From: Mycoplasmataceae bacterium UBA3729
Lineage (GTDB): Bacteria; Bacillota_I; Bacilli_A; Mycoplasmatales; Mycoplasmoidaceae
NCBI GenBank assembly: GCA_002372615.1
Contig: DFHG01000004.1
Span: forward strand, 1-64,000
Length of the DNA stretch: 64,000 nucleotides
Direction of reading: 5' to 3'
Position numbers and translations under genes: made by a program
Notes under the pieces: generated by a model
Told to the model about the DNA's origin: nothing
Databases searched by the model: none
Seen by the model: the letters and a program-made list of their open reading frames with translations, nothing else
Shown: positions 1 through 10,574 of the stretch, in pieces
Position numbering within the stretch: position 1 is the first letter of the stretch
How the letters are laid out: each line of letters opens with the position of its first letter

Positions 1-1424
1 TGATGAGTTGGTCCATCTTCTCCAACTGTAATTGAATCATGACTAAAGATGAAAATTGAAGGAATTTTACTAATAGCTGCTAATCTAATTGCAGGTTTAC
101 AATAATCACTAAAAGCAAAGAAAGTTGATGTTATTGATTTTATTGATAAATAAGAATTAATCCCATTATTTATAGCAGCCATAGCAAATTCTCTTACACC
201 ATATTCAACTCTTTTTCCTTTTATAAAACTATCAATGATACTAATGTTGTTTTTTGTACCAATTTTTGTTGAATTAGATACATCAGCAGAACCAACAAAT
301 GTAAATTCTTGATTTTTTACAAGAGAATTTACAACTTCTCCCATAATTGCTCGAGTTGAATTAATATTTTTACTCTTTAGTTCATCAAACCATTTTAGGT
401 CAAATTCATATTGATTTTGCATTATTTTTTCAAGTTTTTTGTAATAATAAATGTCTTTTTCTTCAAGCACATAGATTGAAGAATAGAAATTTCTTTTATT
501 CTTTTCGCCACGTTCCAAAATAACTTGTTTAAAATAAAAATTAATGTAATCTGGGATAAAAAATGGTTTTTTATACCCATAACCTAAATTTCTTTTAATT
601 TCACTAACTTCATCCCAAGTAAATGGTGTACCATGACATGAACATGAATTAGCTTTTTTAGAACCATATCCAATAATTGTTTTTATCTCAATACAAGTAG
701 GTTTATCTGATTTCTTTGCTAATAATATAGCATGATTAATTTCTTTAACATTTTCACCATTTTTAACTTTAATATAATTCCAATTACATGAACGAAAGAA
801 TTTTTTTACATCAAGAGGCATTGAAGTATTAGTTTTACCATCTAATTGAACACCATTTGAATCATATAAAAGAATTAATTTATTAAGTTTTAATTTACCT
901 GCCAAACAAATTGCCTCATATGAAATACCTTCTTGTAAACAACCATCACCATGAAAACAATAAGTATAATAATCAATTAACTTGCTATAAGTGTTAAAAA
1001 TAGATGCTAATTTTTTTTCAACTATAGCTATGCCAACACTCATAGCTATACCTTGTCCAAGTGGACCAGAAGGTGCATCAATACCTGGTAATAAATGTGG
1101 TTCAGGATGACCTGAAGTCTTTGAACCTATTTTTCTAAATTTTTTTAAATCATTGATAGTTAAATTTTTATAACCAGCACATAACATTGTTGCATAAATT
1201 AAAGCACTAGCATGACCAGCTGAAAAAATTACACGATCACGATTAAAATAAAATGGATCTGTAGGAAGAATATTTAAATGATATTTAAATAGGGTATAGA
1301 AAATTGGGGCTGCACCTAATGCAATACCAGGATGACCAGAATTTGCATTAGTAATTTGATCCAAAGATAGTGCTCGTAGACAATTAATAATGTCAGTATC
1401 ACTGATTTTTTTGTTATTAATCAT
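1..1424 (-). CDS. tkt: Transketolase, N-terminal 474 residues (3' end outside window)
   Basis: Thiamine-diphosphate enzyme moving two-carbon units between sugar phosphates in the non-oxidative pentose phosphate pathway, cytosolic. The frame is open from the ATG at 1424 to the window edge, so about 180 C-terminal residues of a usual 650-residue enzyme are missing. Visible family signatures: SGHPG at residues 29-33, GPLGQG near 115, the cofactor-binding GDG motif in FHGDGCLQEG, and the CHGTPFT loop; the pyrimidine-binding half begins before the window ends (EDGPTHQ). It is divergent from the next gene with only 29 bases between the two start codons, so the promoters must overlap. Identification is firm. 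Confidence 0.95.
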   Translation of the reverse strand, partial: MINNKKISDTDIINCLRALSLDQITNANSGHPGIALGAAPIFYTLFKYHLNILPTDPFYFNRDRVIFSAGHASALIYATMLCAGYKNLTINDLKKFRKIGSKTSGHPEPHLLPGIDAPSGPLGQGIAMSVGIAIVEKKLASIFNTYSKLIDYYTYCFHGDGCLQEGISYEAICLAGKLKLNKLILLYDSNGVQLDGKTNTSMPLDVKKFFRSCNWNYIKVKNGENVKEINHAILLAKKSDKPTCIEIKTIIGYGSKKANSCSCHGTPFTWDEVSEIKRNLGYGYKKPFFIPDYINFYFKQVILERGEKNKRNFYSSIYVLEEKDIYYYKKLEKIMQNQYEFDLKWFDELKSKNINSTRAIMGEVVNSLVKNQEFTFVGSADVSNSTKIGTKNNISIIDSFIKGKRVEYGVREFAMAAINNGINSYLSIKSITSTFFAFSDYCKPAIRLAAISKIPSIFIFSHDSITVGEDGPTH

Positions 1425-1453
1425 ATATTTATTATGGTATCATATATTTACAT

Positions 1454-2599
1454 ATGAAAATCATTATTTTGAAGGACAAAATTGGTAAATGTACACCAAT
1501 TATTCCTAATGATGTATTAAAATTAACACAAAATAAAATTCAGGTATCATTTCAAAGAGGAATTGGTGATTTTTGTGGCTTTAATGATAATGAATATATT
1601 AAAAATGGGGCAACATTAATTAAAAAAATTAATAAAAAAACATTGAGTCAATTTGATATCATTTGTTCTTTTAATCTATTAAAAACTAAGTACTATAAAA
1701 TGGTTAATAAAAATCAATTAATTTGATCATATGGATATTTAGTAAATAACACTCGTGAGTTATTTAAAATGGTTAAATGAGGTATTAATACTGTTTCATG
1801 TGAATCTATTAATAAAAATGGAGTATATGAATATTTGGAACCTATTGAAAAAATTAAAGGTGTATATGCTCCAATATTAGCAGCAAATCTATTAGTTAGA
1901 AATAATAAAGTGGGCAGAGGAAAATTATTGCCTAAAATCAATGAATTAACTAGTCCAACAGAAATTATGATTATTAACTATTCATATGCTGCTTATTATG
2001 CTATCAAAAGTTGTATTGCATTAGGTGCTAATATTACATTTCTTGAATGCAATAATGATTTATGCAAAATTATTCAAGATGATAAATCAATTAAAGAACT
2101 ATTAAATACCACAAAAGCAACACTAAAAATTGATACATTATCATTTGATAATTTAAATAAATATGTAAAAAACACCAATGTTTTAATTGTTACAAATCAA
2201 TTACCAACAACGAAAACTACACAAATTCTAAATACCCAACAAATTAATAATATGAGAAAAGGTGGAGTTTTTATTAACTTGTCTAGTGACACAGGTTTTG
2301 CAAGTTGAACTGAACAAAAGCCAAATAATGATAAGAAAATTTCTACTTCATTTAACAATATTAATATAGTATCAATAGAAAACATTACTAACCTTTTTCC
2401 TTATGAAACATCTTTAATAACAAGCAAATTAAATGCTAATCATTTTATTAACATGAGTAAATGTGAGAATATAAAAAAAATAATTTGTAGTATTAAAGAA
2501 ATAAAGGCTGGTATTATTACATATAAAAATTGCATTACTAATCTAGATATTGCAAAATCATTACATTTGCAATATATTAATATTGATAAATTACTTTAA
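1454..2599 (+). CDS. Alanine dehydrogenase/transhydrogenase-fold protein lacking catalytic motifs
   Basis: A 381-residue protein (two Trp as TGA in the N-terminal half) that follows the alanine dehydrogenase layout from end to end: the opening strand, GDFCGFNDNEYIKNGA where the family has AG-x-GSGF-x-D-x-EY-x-x-GA, the ANLLVRNNKVGRGKLL segment, and a Rossmann half. The family's functional residues are not there: no catalytic Lys in a VKEP motif, SYGYLV in place of the TYLH His, and IINYSYAAYYAIK (about 173-185) in place of the glycine-rich NAD loop. The stop is TAA. Length matches the family (about 370), so this is a retained but probably inactive relative, not a fragment. Function unknown; fold assignment is by hand alignment. 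Confidence 0.6.
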
Positions 2600-2601
2600 T
2601 G

Positions 2602-2638
2602 TATAATTTGAATAGTTTTAAAAATAGTAGGGAGGTGA
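2602..2638 (+). promoter_or_regulatory. Promoter -10 and strong Shine-Dalgarno of rpsU
   Basis: TATAAT at 2602-2607 lies just past the upstream stop, and a near-perfect ribosome binding site GGAGGTGA at 2631-2638 sits 6 bases before the rpsU ATG. Most other genes in the window have weak or no such site, so this one marks a highly translated ribosomal gene. Confidence 0.6.
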
Positions 2639-2644
2639 ATAATT

Positions 2645-2821
2645 ATGGCAAAAGTAATTGTTAAAAATGATAATTTAAATGATGCAATGAAAAAATTTTC
2701 ACGAATTATGTCTGAAACTAGAAAAGTTGCTCGTAGTCATGAATACTACTTACGTCCTGGTTTAAAAGCAGTAGAAAAATCTAAAAATGCTGCTAAATAT
2801 AATAGAAAGAAATTTCGTTAA
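2645..2821 (+). CDS. rpsU: 30S ribosomal protein S21
   Basis: Small basic protein of the 30S subunit, 58 residues, beginning MAKVIVKNDN and ending with the Lys/Arg-rich KNAAKYNRKKFR tail typical of S21. The start is fixed by the Shine-Dalgarno at 2631-2638. It is followed after 12 bases by the TtcA-like gene, with which it is probably cotranscribed. Size and sequence match the family; identification is firm. Confidence 0.95.
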   Translation: MAKVIVKNDNLNDAMKKFSRIMSETRKVARSHEYYLRPGLKAVEKSKNAAKYNRKKFR

Positions 2822-2833
2822 TTACATTAAATA

Positions 2834-3637
2834 ATGAGAAGATTAGTTGGCTCAATAATTAAAGCTCAACAAGTATTTAATCTTATTGAAAATGGTGATA
2901 GAATCATCATTGGTGTTTCTGGCGGAAAAGATTCAGCTCTACTTTTTTATGCATTAACATTATATTGTAATAAACTCAAAGATAGATATGGTTATGATAT
3001 CAAATTATTTGGTTATTGTATTGATGCAAAATTTAAAGATATAGATTATTCACAATATTTAAAATGGATGAAAAAAAATTATCTTGATTTAAAAATTATT
3101 GATTCAAATATAGCAGAAATTATTTCATTAAAACAAAAAAATACTATTGTGTGCTCTTTTTGTGCAAAAATGAAAAAAGCAATACTTGTAAAACAAGCAA
3201 AAAAATTAAAATGTAACAAAATTGCTTTTGCTCATCATATAGATGATGCTATTGAAACATTATTTTTGAATATGATTTATGAGGGTAGAATTGCAACTTT
3301 CGCTCCGAAACAATATTTAGATCGAAATAAAATTACTATGATTCGTCCTTTTATTCTTACAAATGAAAAAGACATTATTGATGTAGCTAAAAAAACAAAA
3401 CTTCCTGTTATCAAAAATATGTGTCCAAATGAAAATTCAACACAAAGAACTTTTATAAAGGAATTCTTAAATAAAAATTTTTATAATAACAAATTATTTC
3501 CTAACTGTTATAAAAATTTTAGAAATATGTTAATAAATAACAAAGGCAGTGAATTATGATTTACTAATTTACATAAAAATAAAAATCTTCTATCAATTAT
3601 TAAAGCAGGTAAAACAAAACTTATTACAAATAACTAG
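2834..3637 (+). CDS. ttcA: TtcA-like tRNA 2-thiocytidine synthetase (PP-loop ATPase)
   Basis: Predicted PP-loop ATPase that adenylates a tRNA cytidine and inserts sulfur, a cytosolic tRNA modification enzyme. The 267-residue protein has the PP-loop SGGKDS at residues 29-34, a CSFC pair (Cys107 and Cys110), HHIDDAIET near 134-142 and a third Cys at 197 in KNMCPNE, which together are the Fe-S/sulfur-transfer cysteines of the TtcA/TtuA group. One Trp is TGA at 3557. It starts 12 bases after rpsU without a clear ribosome binding site. TtcA versus another TtcA/TtuA-family enzyme cannot be separated by eye. Confidence 0.8.
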
Positions 3638-3715
3638 AAATTATTAATGTTGCTAACAAAATTCATTTATGACTATATTCAAACTAATTTTTGTCAATAG
3701 TATAACAATAATATT

Positions 3716-5383
3716 ATGAAAATATCTAACTTTATATTAAAACATTTAAAAGTTTTAATTTTACCTATTATTCCCACAACAATAGTACTAACTTCATGTA
3801 ATAAAGATTATTTAAAAGAATTTATAGCAAAACTTGAAAAAGAAGACAATCTACAATCAATTAAAACATTTAAATTAACTAATAGTTCTGAACAATATTT
3901 AGTATATTGTCATAATAATAGTCTTGAAAAATTAATGCATGATTCATATAAAACTAATGGATATATAAATGGCATCTATCAGAATACAACAATGGTAAGA
4001 AATGTAGAAACATTTTCTAATAATTTTGGTACTTTTATTAAAGCAAGTGATAATGCTACCGGCGAAACAAATTATAACCAAATTTGAGTTCGTGATTCAG
4101 TATGAGGATATAAAAAATTAATTAATGATAATGATAACAATTCTAAAGCAAAAGCAAAAAAAGTTTTATTATCATTATTAGATTATTATTCTACTCCTAA
4201 ACAAATAAATCGACTTAAAACAGCTATTTCTAATCCATATTTGGTTTTATCAAATAAACAGGGTAATATGAATGCAGTTCACATTAGATTTGATGCTTTC
4301 ACATTAGATGATGTGCAAATTGATGGTAAAGATGAATTATGAAATCATAAACAAAATGATGCTTTAGGATTTTTATTATCAGAATTAATTATTGCTATTG
4401 ATAACAAAAATATAACTTTTGATGATTTAAATCAAGCTAATGGAGCAATTGCTAATAGTACAAAACGTGTTGATACCATTGTATATTTATTTGCATATTT
4501 AAATGCTTTGAATTATTACCAAATGCCTGATTCTGGTGCATGAGAAGAAAATGAAGCAGTTCGTACTTCTTCAATTGGTTTAGTAACTAATGCTGAAGAA
4601 AGATTATATGAGTATATGAATAATTCTATTACTGATACAGATAGAAATCACTTTATAGAAGCATATAACTTGTTAATGTCAAACAATAACTATCAAAATT
4701 ATTGTAGCTTAGAAGTTTTACCAAGATACATTAGTGAAGGATATAAAACAATTAAAATATTAATTGATAATGGTGGTGAATGTACTGGTTATGATAAATC
4801 TAATGAAAATTATCGAGAAGCTGATGCAGCATTGTTAAATTTAATTTACCCATGTAGTTTAAATAATTTAGATAATTCATATAAATTAAAAATTTTGAAA
4901 ATCATCAATGATAGTTTAGTAAGTCCTGTAGGTATAAAAAGGTATTTAAATGATACATATCAATCAGCAAATTTTTGATTTAATAACATTAAAGCTAATG
5001 TTAATGAAGGAGAAACTGCTAAAAAAAGAGAAAAATCATTTATACCTAATACAGAAGCATCTTGATTTTTTGATTCATGATATGCAATTTGCTGTTTAAA
5101 AGAATTTAATGATCCAAACACAACTAGTCAACAAAAAAATAATCTTGAGGATTCATTGTATAAATTTTTAAATCGTTCAATAGGACAAATATCACAAGTT
5201 GATAATTACATTGCCAATGGCAAAAAAATCGAAACTGTATCTTTCCCAGAATCATACAACATTATTTACAAAAATAAGAATGAATATTGATATATTGCTT
5301 CAGTTATTGATAATTTAAATTGAGCAAAATCAACATTTAGTATTTTATTAGAAAGTTTATTGCAAAATGCATTGCCAATTTAA
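3716..5383 (+). CDS. Lipoprotein with GH15 / phosphorylase-kinase-like (alpha/alpha)6 domain
   Basis: A 555-residue exported lipoprotein: N-terminal hydrophobic signal and lipobox LTSC with the lipidated Cys at 28. The rest resembles the glycoside hydrolase 15 / phosphorylase kinase alpha-beta fold: IWVRDSVWGY at about 123-132, IRFDAFTLDDVQIDGKDELW followed by NHKQNDALGFLL (209-221), LEVLPRYISEGY near 332-343 with acidic residues, EADAALLNLIYP (369-380) and SWFFDSWYA near the C-terminus. The order is that of the family, which cleaves or binds alpha-glucans. If active it would act at the outer surface on host or microbial glucans. Seven or more Trp are TGA. Family assignment is from remembered motifs, so treat as probable. 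Confidence 0.6.
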
Positions 5384-5416
5384 TATAAAAAAATAATCTA
5401 ATTAATTTTAATAGTT

Positions 5417-5422
5417 TATAAT
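5417..5422 (+). promoter_or_regulatory. -10 hexamer of tRNA-Arg
   Basis: TATAAT lies 9 bases before the tRNA 5' end, the expected spacing for a tRNA promoter. No convincing -35 is visible. Confidence 0.55.
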
Positions 5423-5431
5423 GTAATATAT

Positions 5432-5508
5432 GCACTTGTAGCTCAGTTGGATAGAGCACATGCCTTCTAAGCCTGTGGTCGTGAGTTCGAGTCTCGCCAA
5501 GTGCGCCA
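5432..5508 (+). tRNA. tRNA-Arg (anticodon UCU)
   Basis: Cloverleaf with acceptor GCACTTG/CAAGTGC, discriminator G and encoded CCA, D-arm GCTCAGTTGGATAGAGC, anticodon loop CTTCTAA giving UCU (reads AGA, the main Arg codon here), T-arm GTGAG/CTCGC around TTCGAGT. The anticodon stem has one U-C mismatch (position 29-41). It is followed by a terminator and then the accessory island, so its 3' end is a plausible integration site. Confidence 0.95.
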
Positions 5509-5520
5509 TAATAGTAAACT

Positions 5521-5551
5521 AGTCTTGATACCAAAATATCATGACTTTTTT
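5521..5551 (+). terminator. Intrinsic terminator after tRNA-Arg
   Basis: Ten-base arms AGTCTTGATA and TATCATGACT with one internal T-T mismatch, a 6-base loop, then a run of T. Confidence 0.75.
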
Positions 5552-5920
5552 ATTGTTTTTACCGGAGTTAAAATTTCATCAACACATATTTAGAAAGAAA
5601 AATTACAATAAAATAAACAAAATTACACCAAAGAAAAGCATTGCTTAATTTGGTTAAAGACAACAATGACAAGGTCTATCAACCTCAATTCCTAAACTTT
5701 TCTATATAAATAAATTTTTTGATTTTTTCCTTAAAAAATTCTCATATAACAAAAGTTTTATATATGACATTGATAGCCTTGCAATATATACATAGTATAT
5801 AGAGATGCTAATTATGTTATTTGATGTAGCAACGCTAATTAAATTGATAGAATTTTATAAATTATACGAAATTATTCTGCCAAAAAGTAGATAATTTTAT
5901 CAAAAGTGCTATAATTTTAA
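5552..5920. other. Gene-free stretch at the left edge of the accessory island
   Basis: About 370 bases without a supportable gene. The only open frame is a 29-codon one starting at 5805, too short to claim. No repeat of the tRNA-Arg 3' end was found in it by eye. It most likely is decayed mobile-element DNA. Confidence 0.4.
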
Positions 5921-6046
5921 ATGAATTGATATCAAGTGCATTGGAGGAATGAGTTAGTTCAAACTTTCTTAGAAACTAAGCACAAGATGCAATCTTTGTT
6001 TAAACAAGAAGTTAAGAAAGATGTATTAAAAGAACCAGAATATTAA
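5921..6046 (+). pseudogene. Short unidentified frame, probable gene remnant
   Basis: A 41-codon frame (ATG at 5921, TAA at 6044) that contains one TGG and one TGA Trp codon and a basic C-terminal half rich in Lys/Gln. It lies directly before the broken helicase and shares its richer codon choice. No family recognised; it could be the tail of a lost gene or a small real one. Confidence 0.3.
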
Positions 6047-6072
6047 AAGCGCTAGGAGTTATTTATTAACTT

Positions 6073-6653
6073 ATGATTAAACACGTCGAAGAATTAAAAA
6101 AAGAAAATATTAAAAATAACGCAAGAATAACTATATGAGCCGGATACCCCGGAACTTATAAAACTACATGCTGCATCCAAGAAATTAATCATATGGATGT
6201 CAAAGATAAGAAATGAAAAGTCTTATTCATTTCATTAGAGATGGATCCTCTAGTTTAGCACGAAAAATCAATTATCCAAATACATATATAAGCGATAAAA
6301 TGATATGAGACGAAAACATTTTATTAGAATACGATGTTATTTACCTAGACTACATACAATTATTAAGCGATAAAGATATTATTAGAGCATTAAATTTATT
6401 TAAAGATTTAAGAAATAAATATTTAGTTAATATTCACATATGTAGTCAATTAAATAGAAGTGGAAATAGCTATAGGAACTTAAAGAAATCGTCTTATTTA
6501 GAAGAAGTGGCCGACTTAATTTATATTTTAGAAAGAGAAGAAGACAACTGGGTAACTATACATCAGGAAAAAAATAGGTATGGAAGATTAGACACGGCGA
6601 AATATATAATTTACGATCCAGAACAAGATAAGTTGGTAGCTTGAGATCGGTAA
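6073..6653 (+). pseudogene. DnaB-type replicative helicase ATPase domain, truncated and frameshifted
   Basis: Remnant of the RecA-fold domain of a DnaB-family hexameric helicase. From the ATG at 6073 the frame gives AGYPGTYKTT (Walker A) and VLFISLEM, then stops at a TAG after a frameshift near 6240-6260. The next frame continues with SSLARK, the Walker B segment VIYLDYIQLL, ICSQLNRSG (family SQLNR) and ADLIYILERE, ending at TAA 6651. The DnaB N-terminal domain is absent. Its codons (TGG, CGG, CCC, GCC) are less AT-biased than the core genes. Such a second helicase usually belongs to a phage or integrative element; here it is non-functional. Confidence 0.75.
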
Positions 6654-7635
6654 AATAAAGGGGAACTACAATACAAAGAGCTTGTTAAGTATTCTAAATA
6701 TGATGAAAAGAAATTTAAAACTCTTGCTAAGAATAAAACTTATGCTGTTAGTCCAACTAATGCTAAGATTATTCTTAATAAAGTTGATAGTTTAAGAGAG
6801 TTTATCATAAGAAATGATAGTGCTTTAGCAAAGCAACAAAATGAAGCCAATAAATCATTAAATATTGTCTTTACAATTAATACAAAAGACAAAGAAGTTA
6901 ATTGTCTTAACCAAATTGACAGGCAAAGATTTGGTAATGAGCTACAAACTAATTTAAATAATCAAATATTCAATTTAGTTAAAGACTATACATCATCAAA
7001 AATAAATTTATTAACTGATGAAGTAAGAAAGCAATTAGCAAAAGATAAGAATTTCACTAAATCAAACAATTTAATGAAATTTAAGAACAAAAAAAATTGT
7101 TGTGGAATATAAGCATACAGTTGGGTAAATATTAACACAAACAGCAAAGCAAATTAGCTTTGATTTAAATAAAGCTATTAGCAAAGCACATACTCAAGAC
7201 TATATTAAAGAGTTTGTAAATAAGTTAAAAGCCGAGGAATTCATTCATCAAAAACTTAATGAAAATAGAATTTCCCAAGAACAAGCCCAAGACATTAGGC
7301 AGGAGATAGAATATGAAATCACAAGATAAGAAAAACTAAAAGTTAAAGAACAACCAAAGCAAGAAACTAAGAAGTCAAAAGCTTTGAAAACTAAAATTGA
7401 GGAGAATAAAGATAACTTTATCTTTAAGTATCCAGTTTATATTAGAGTTAAGGAATTAAATACTAATAAAGAAGTAATTATTAATGCCCGGAGAATTCTC
7501 TATTCAAAAGAGATAGATAAGAATTCATCTCTAATTATGATGAATAGCGGTTATAAAGTTAGAACTAATTTATCTATTGATAATTTGTGACAACAGAAGT
7601 TGTGTAAGCAAGTGATTAAAGAGGGGAAGAGGTAG
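6654..7635 (+). pseudogene. Decayed unidentified gene(s) of the mobile island
   Basis: Three open segments that together look like one or two dead genes: 6654-7112 (Lys/Asn-rich, no start codon, immediately after the helicase stop in the same frame), then one frame over 7129-7329 and, past a single TAA at 7327, 7330-7635 in that same frame. The last segment includes FIFKYPVYIRVKELNTNKEV and ends with a Lys-rich tail at TAG 7633. A reading frame interrupted by one frameshift and one nonsense codon, without a start, supports pseudogene status. No family recognised; position suggests a mobile-element protein. Confidence 0.5.
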
Positions 7636-7639
7636 AAAA

Positions 7640-8503
7640 TTAAAATATATAAATATGTTCTCATTTATTTTCTTTGTTTAAAAAATCGTTTGCATAAAAT
7701 TCTAATAATTGATACATAAATTCGGGAAGAAAATTATTAACTTGAATGATCAAGTAATATTTATTACATTTTTCATATTTTTTCAATGAATTAGTGTGTG
7801 ATGTAACTAAGCGATTTAATTCATCAAATATTGGTTTAGAAATTGTTTTTTCAAATTTCTTTGTATATTCAGAGGGATTTTTGGTCTTGTTAAGATCATA
7901 TATAAGAATATTTGGGTGAAGCAATATAATTTCCACACCAATAAGTGAATTATTTGTTTTATCTTTAAAAATAAAATCTGGACCGTTATTTTCTCCTTGT
8001 TCTTTTGAACCTTTTGTGTTTGCTTTAATTATTTCAAAATTTTTTAATCAATATATAGGGATAAAACCAGGAATATTTTGTGAACAACCTATTGGTAATA
8101 TTCAATTTCACTCTGTAGTAGGTTTTAGAAAATGAAAAGTTTCGTCTATAGATATTTTTTGCTCTTTTTCTTTGCTAGCAGTTTGGTTATCCAAATTAGC
8201 TAATTTATTTAATTGTTGATTTCTTCAATTATTCGCAATCAATTTTTCATATAGATAATTTGCTCAAAAATTACATTCATATTTGTATATTTTATTTTTC
8301 AGGTTTTCTGCATCTATTTTTGGATAATATTCTTTCCAACAATCTAAAATGTACGTAAAAGGATATTCATCATAAGATATATTTGTTATAAATCCTTCTT
8401 GTTTAATTTTATCTAATTTTCAATGGTTCGTTAATTCATTAAAAGTAAAAATGTCTAATTCTTTTTTTAAGACATTAAATACATCTTCGATTTTTATTCT
8501 CAT
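7640..8503 (-). CDS. Hypothetical protein, third gene of restriction-modification cluster, PD-(D/E)XK-like
   Basis: A 287-residue cytosolic protein with several TGA Trp codons; start ATG at 8503, stop TAA at 7640. The mid-C-terminal stretch GPDFIFKDK...GVEIILLH has the shape of a PD-(D/E)XK nuclease core: Pro175-Asp176, then a strand and Glu191 preceded by Gly-Val, but Ile replaces the usual Lys two residues on. The N-terminal 120 residues are helical and Trp-rich. It follows the endonuclease gene by 24 bases in the same direction, so it is likely cotranscribed and part of the system: a second nuclease, a specificity partner, or an inhibitor. Function not known. Confidence 0.6.
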
Positions 8504-8527
8504 ATAATGCATAAAAACCAAAACAAT

Positions 8528-9511
8528 TTAATCAAACAAATCTTTAAATAGTTGTTTCAAACCTTCACCGTTTAAATAGTAACTATTCATATTATTTTTT
8601 AAACTTTTAACAATTTCATCCTTTTGCTTTTCGATTTTATTTGATATATTCATTGAATCACAATTAAATTTATTAAAGTAATCTCCAGCAAGACATGAAA
8701 TTAAATAGATATTTTTGCCTATAGATCTATTGATAAAATCAATTGTTTCATTAATTTGTTCATTTTGGTGTCCGCCGCCACTATTAACTATTTTATGTTC
8801 TATCATTAAATATTTGTCATTAAATTTAATTAAACAATCTGGTCTTTTGCCTTGATTAAATCTGTAATCTATATGATTTTCATCTAATCATTTATCGAAA
8901 ATATCTTCATTGCCCCTATCAGGCCATATACATGCTTTATTACATTCAACAAAATCATTGTATGATTTAGTTATTTTAATTTTATATGGCTCGATTAAAC
9001 TTTCAATTTGTTTATTGGCTGTTATAGAATTTGTTCTGCTTGTTGAATCATCGGCCCTAATTTGGAGCATAGAATTGCTATATCCATGTGAATTATAGAC
9101 ATTGTGCCTATTGTCTATATAAGCATCACAAATGCATTTTAATAATTCCCTTTTCTCATCATCTTTAAGTTTTTTTAAATCTTTTTTGAAATCACAATAA
9201 GAATAATTTAAGACATTAAGATATGTATAAAACGGAGAATAATTTAAATGAATATTATTACTACAATGAATAGTAATGTTAATAATTTTATCAATAACTT
9301 TGTTAATATCATTATTCCGTTTATCAATACTTCTTAAAGTTTTATATGTTGTTATCAAATCTAGCAATTCTTGATTTTTCTTCATTAATTCATTAGGTTT
9401 TTCATTAGCATTACGTGTTATTGCTAAAAGACCTAATGTGTTAGATAAGTTTAATCTGACGTCACTATTTTTCAAACTATGTTTAAAATAACAAATATTC
9501 TCTTTTAACAT
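8528..9511 (-). CDS. Type II restriction endonuclease, PD-(D/E)XK family
   Basis: Predicted DNA-cleaving partner of the adjacent methyltransferase. The 327-residue protein is mostly helical for 200 residues and then carries a clean nuclease core: Pro224-Asp225, a 12-residue spacer, then Glu238-His-Lys240 on the strand KYLMIEHK, the metal-binding PD...ExK pattern. Trp208 is TGA. The start ATG at 9511 lies 2 bases after the methyltransferase stop, which argues for coupled expression. No cognate recognition site can be read from sequence. Role is inferred from the motif plus the neighbour. Confidence 0.7.
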
Positions 9512-9513
9512 GA

Positions 9514-10497
9514 TTACTTTGAAATATGAAGATTTTTATATGCCTCTTCTTGAATTGCTCTTGCTAAAGAAAAATCTAGTCGTCTTCTTCTTATTCCTAT
9601 ATTGTTGTTGCCTTTAAAAGGGGTCAATAATATATCAGCGGATGCATGTCTAAGTTTGTTTAATATTCTATTTGTTTCTTTAACGAAATCATCTCTATTT
9701 TCTAAAGGCACATCAATATTTATTAAAGTGAAATGTCTTGAACTTTCCTTAATCTTGGCATTTCAATCGTATTTAATATTTTGTTTCTTATTGAATTCAA
9801 TACATACATTATTTTTTGTTGAATCAATTGCTCTTAGACCTAACCAACCAGATTTATCATTGAAATGAATTTTTATATTTTTTTTAGGGAATAACTTCAA
9901 TGAAAGTATTTTATCAAATGTTGAAATAAATTTATTGTTTTTATATACCTTAACTTTAGAAAAATCTTTCTTAATATTATCAAAACACGCGACACAAACG
10001 GGATTTTCTGTATCATTAAAAGGGTTTTGCTCCAACACTGTTATCGAATGAAGTAAATATTTTTTTTCAAAATTTGAATTTATAAAAGACTCAGGTATTA
10101 AGGCGACAACTTTCTTTTTTGTTTCTAGTAATTTATCTAAAGCAATCAAATAAAGATCATCATAGCTTGATGATGAAAAATACTTATCTAAATTAATACC
10201 TTTTCTTCGTGCTGATTGTTTTGCAATTCATGGAGGATTAGTAATATATATAGCATTATTAATTTTTGGGATATTTAAAAGAGAATCATTAAATTTTCAT
10301 TTTAATGATTTGTCTATATCAAACCCAATTAGCTTTTTAATAGGCACTATATTGCTTACATGTTTTAGCAAGTCGCCTTTGCCTGCAAATGGGTCACAAA
10401 CAATCGATGATTTAGAATTTTTAATAAATTCAATTATATGTTTTTTTAATCAAACACATTTCTTTGTATAAAACTGACCTAATTTTATTTTTTTCAT
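9514..10497 (-). CDS. DNA adenine-N6 methyltransferase (type II, gamma-class-like)
   Basis: Transfers methyl from S-adenosylmethionine to adenine in a specific site, protecting the chromosome from the paired nuclease. The 327-residue protein opens with LGQFYT, has SAM-binding motif I DPFAGKG at residues 35-41, the acidic GFDID that follows it at 58-62, and catalytic motif IV NPPW at 87-90. The order FxGxG before NPPW with a C-terminal recognition part fits the gamma class. Start ATG at 10497; upstream lies a large palindrome at 10575-10602. It leads a leftward operon of three genes. Confidence 0.85.
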
Positions 10498-10574
10498 TTT
10501 TTATAGTCAACCTATTTCCTAAACATTAATATATCAAAAATACAACAAAAAATGTATTTAATTACTTGTCATAT

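Noticed and set aside
5805..5894. Twenty-nine-codon open frame in the gene-free stretch
   Set aside because: Too short, no ribosome binding site, no similarity recognised.
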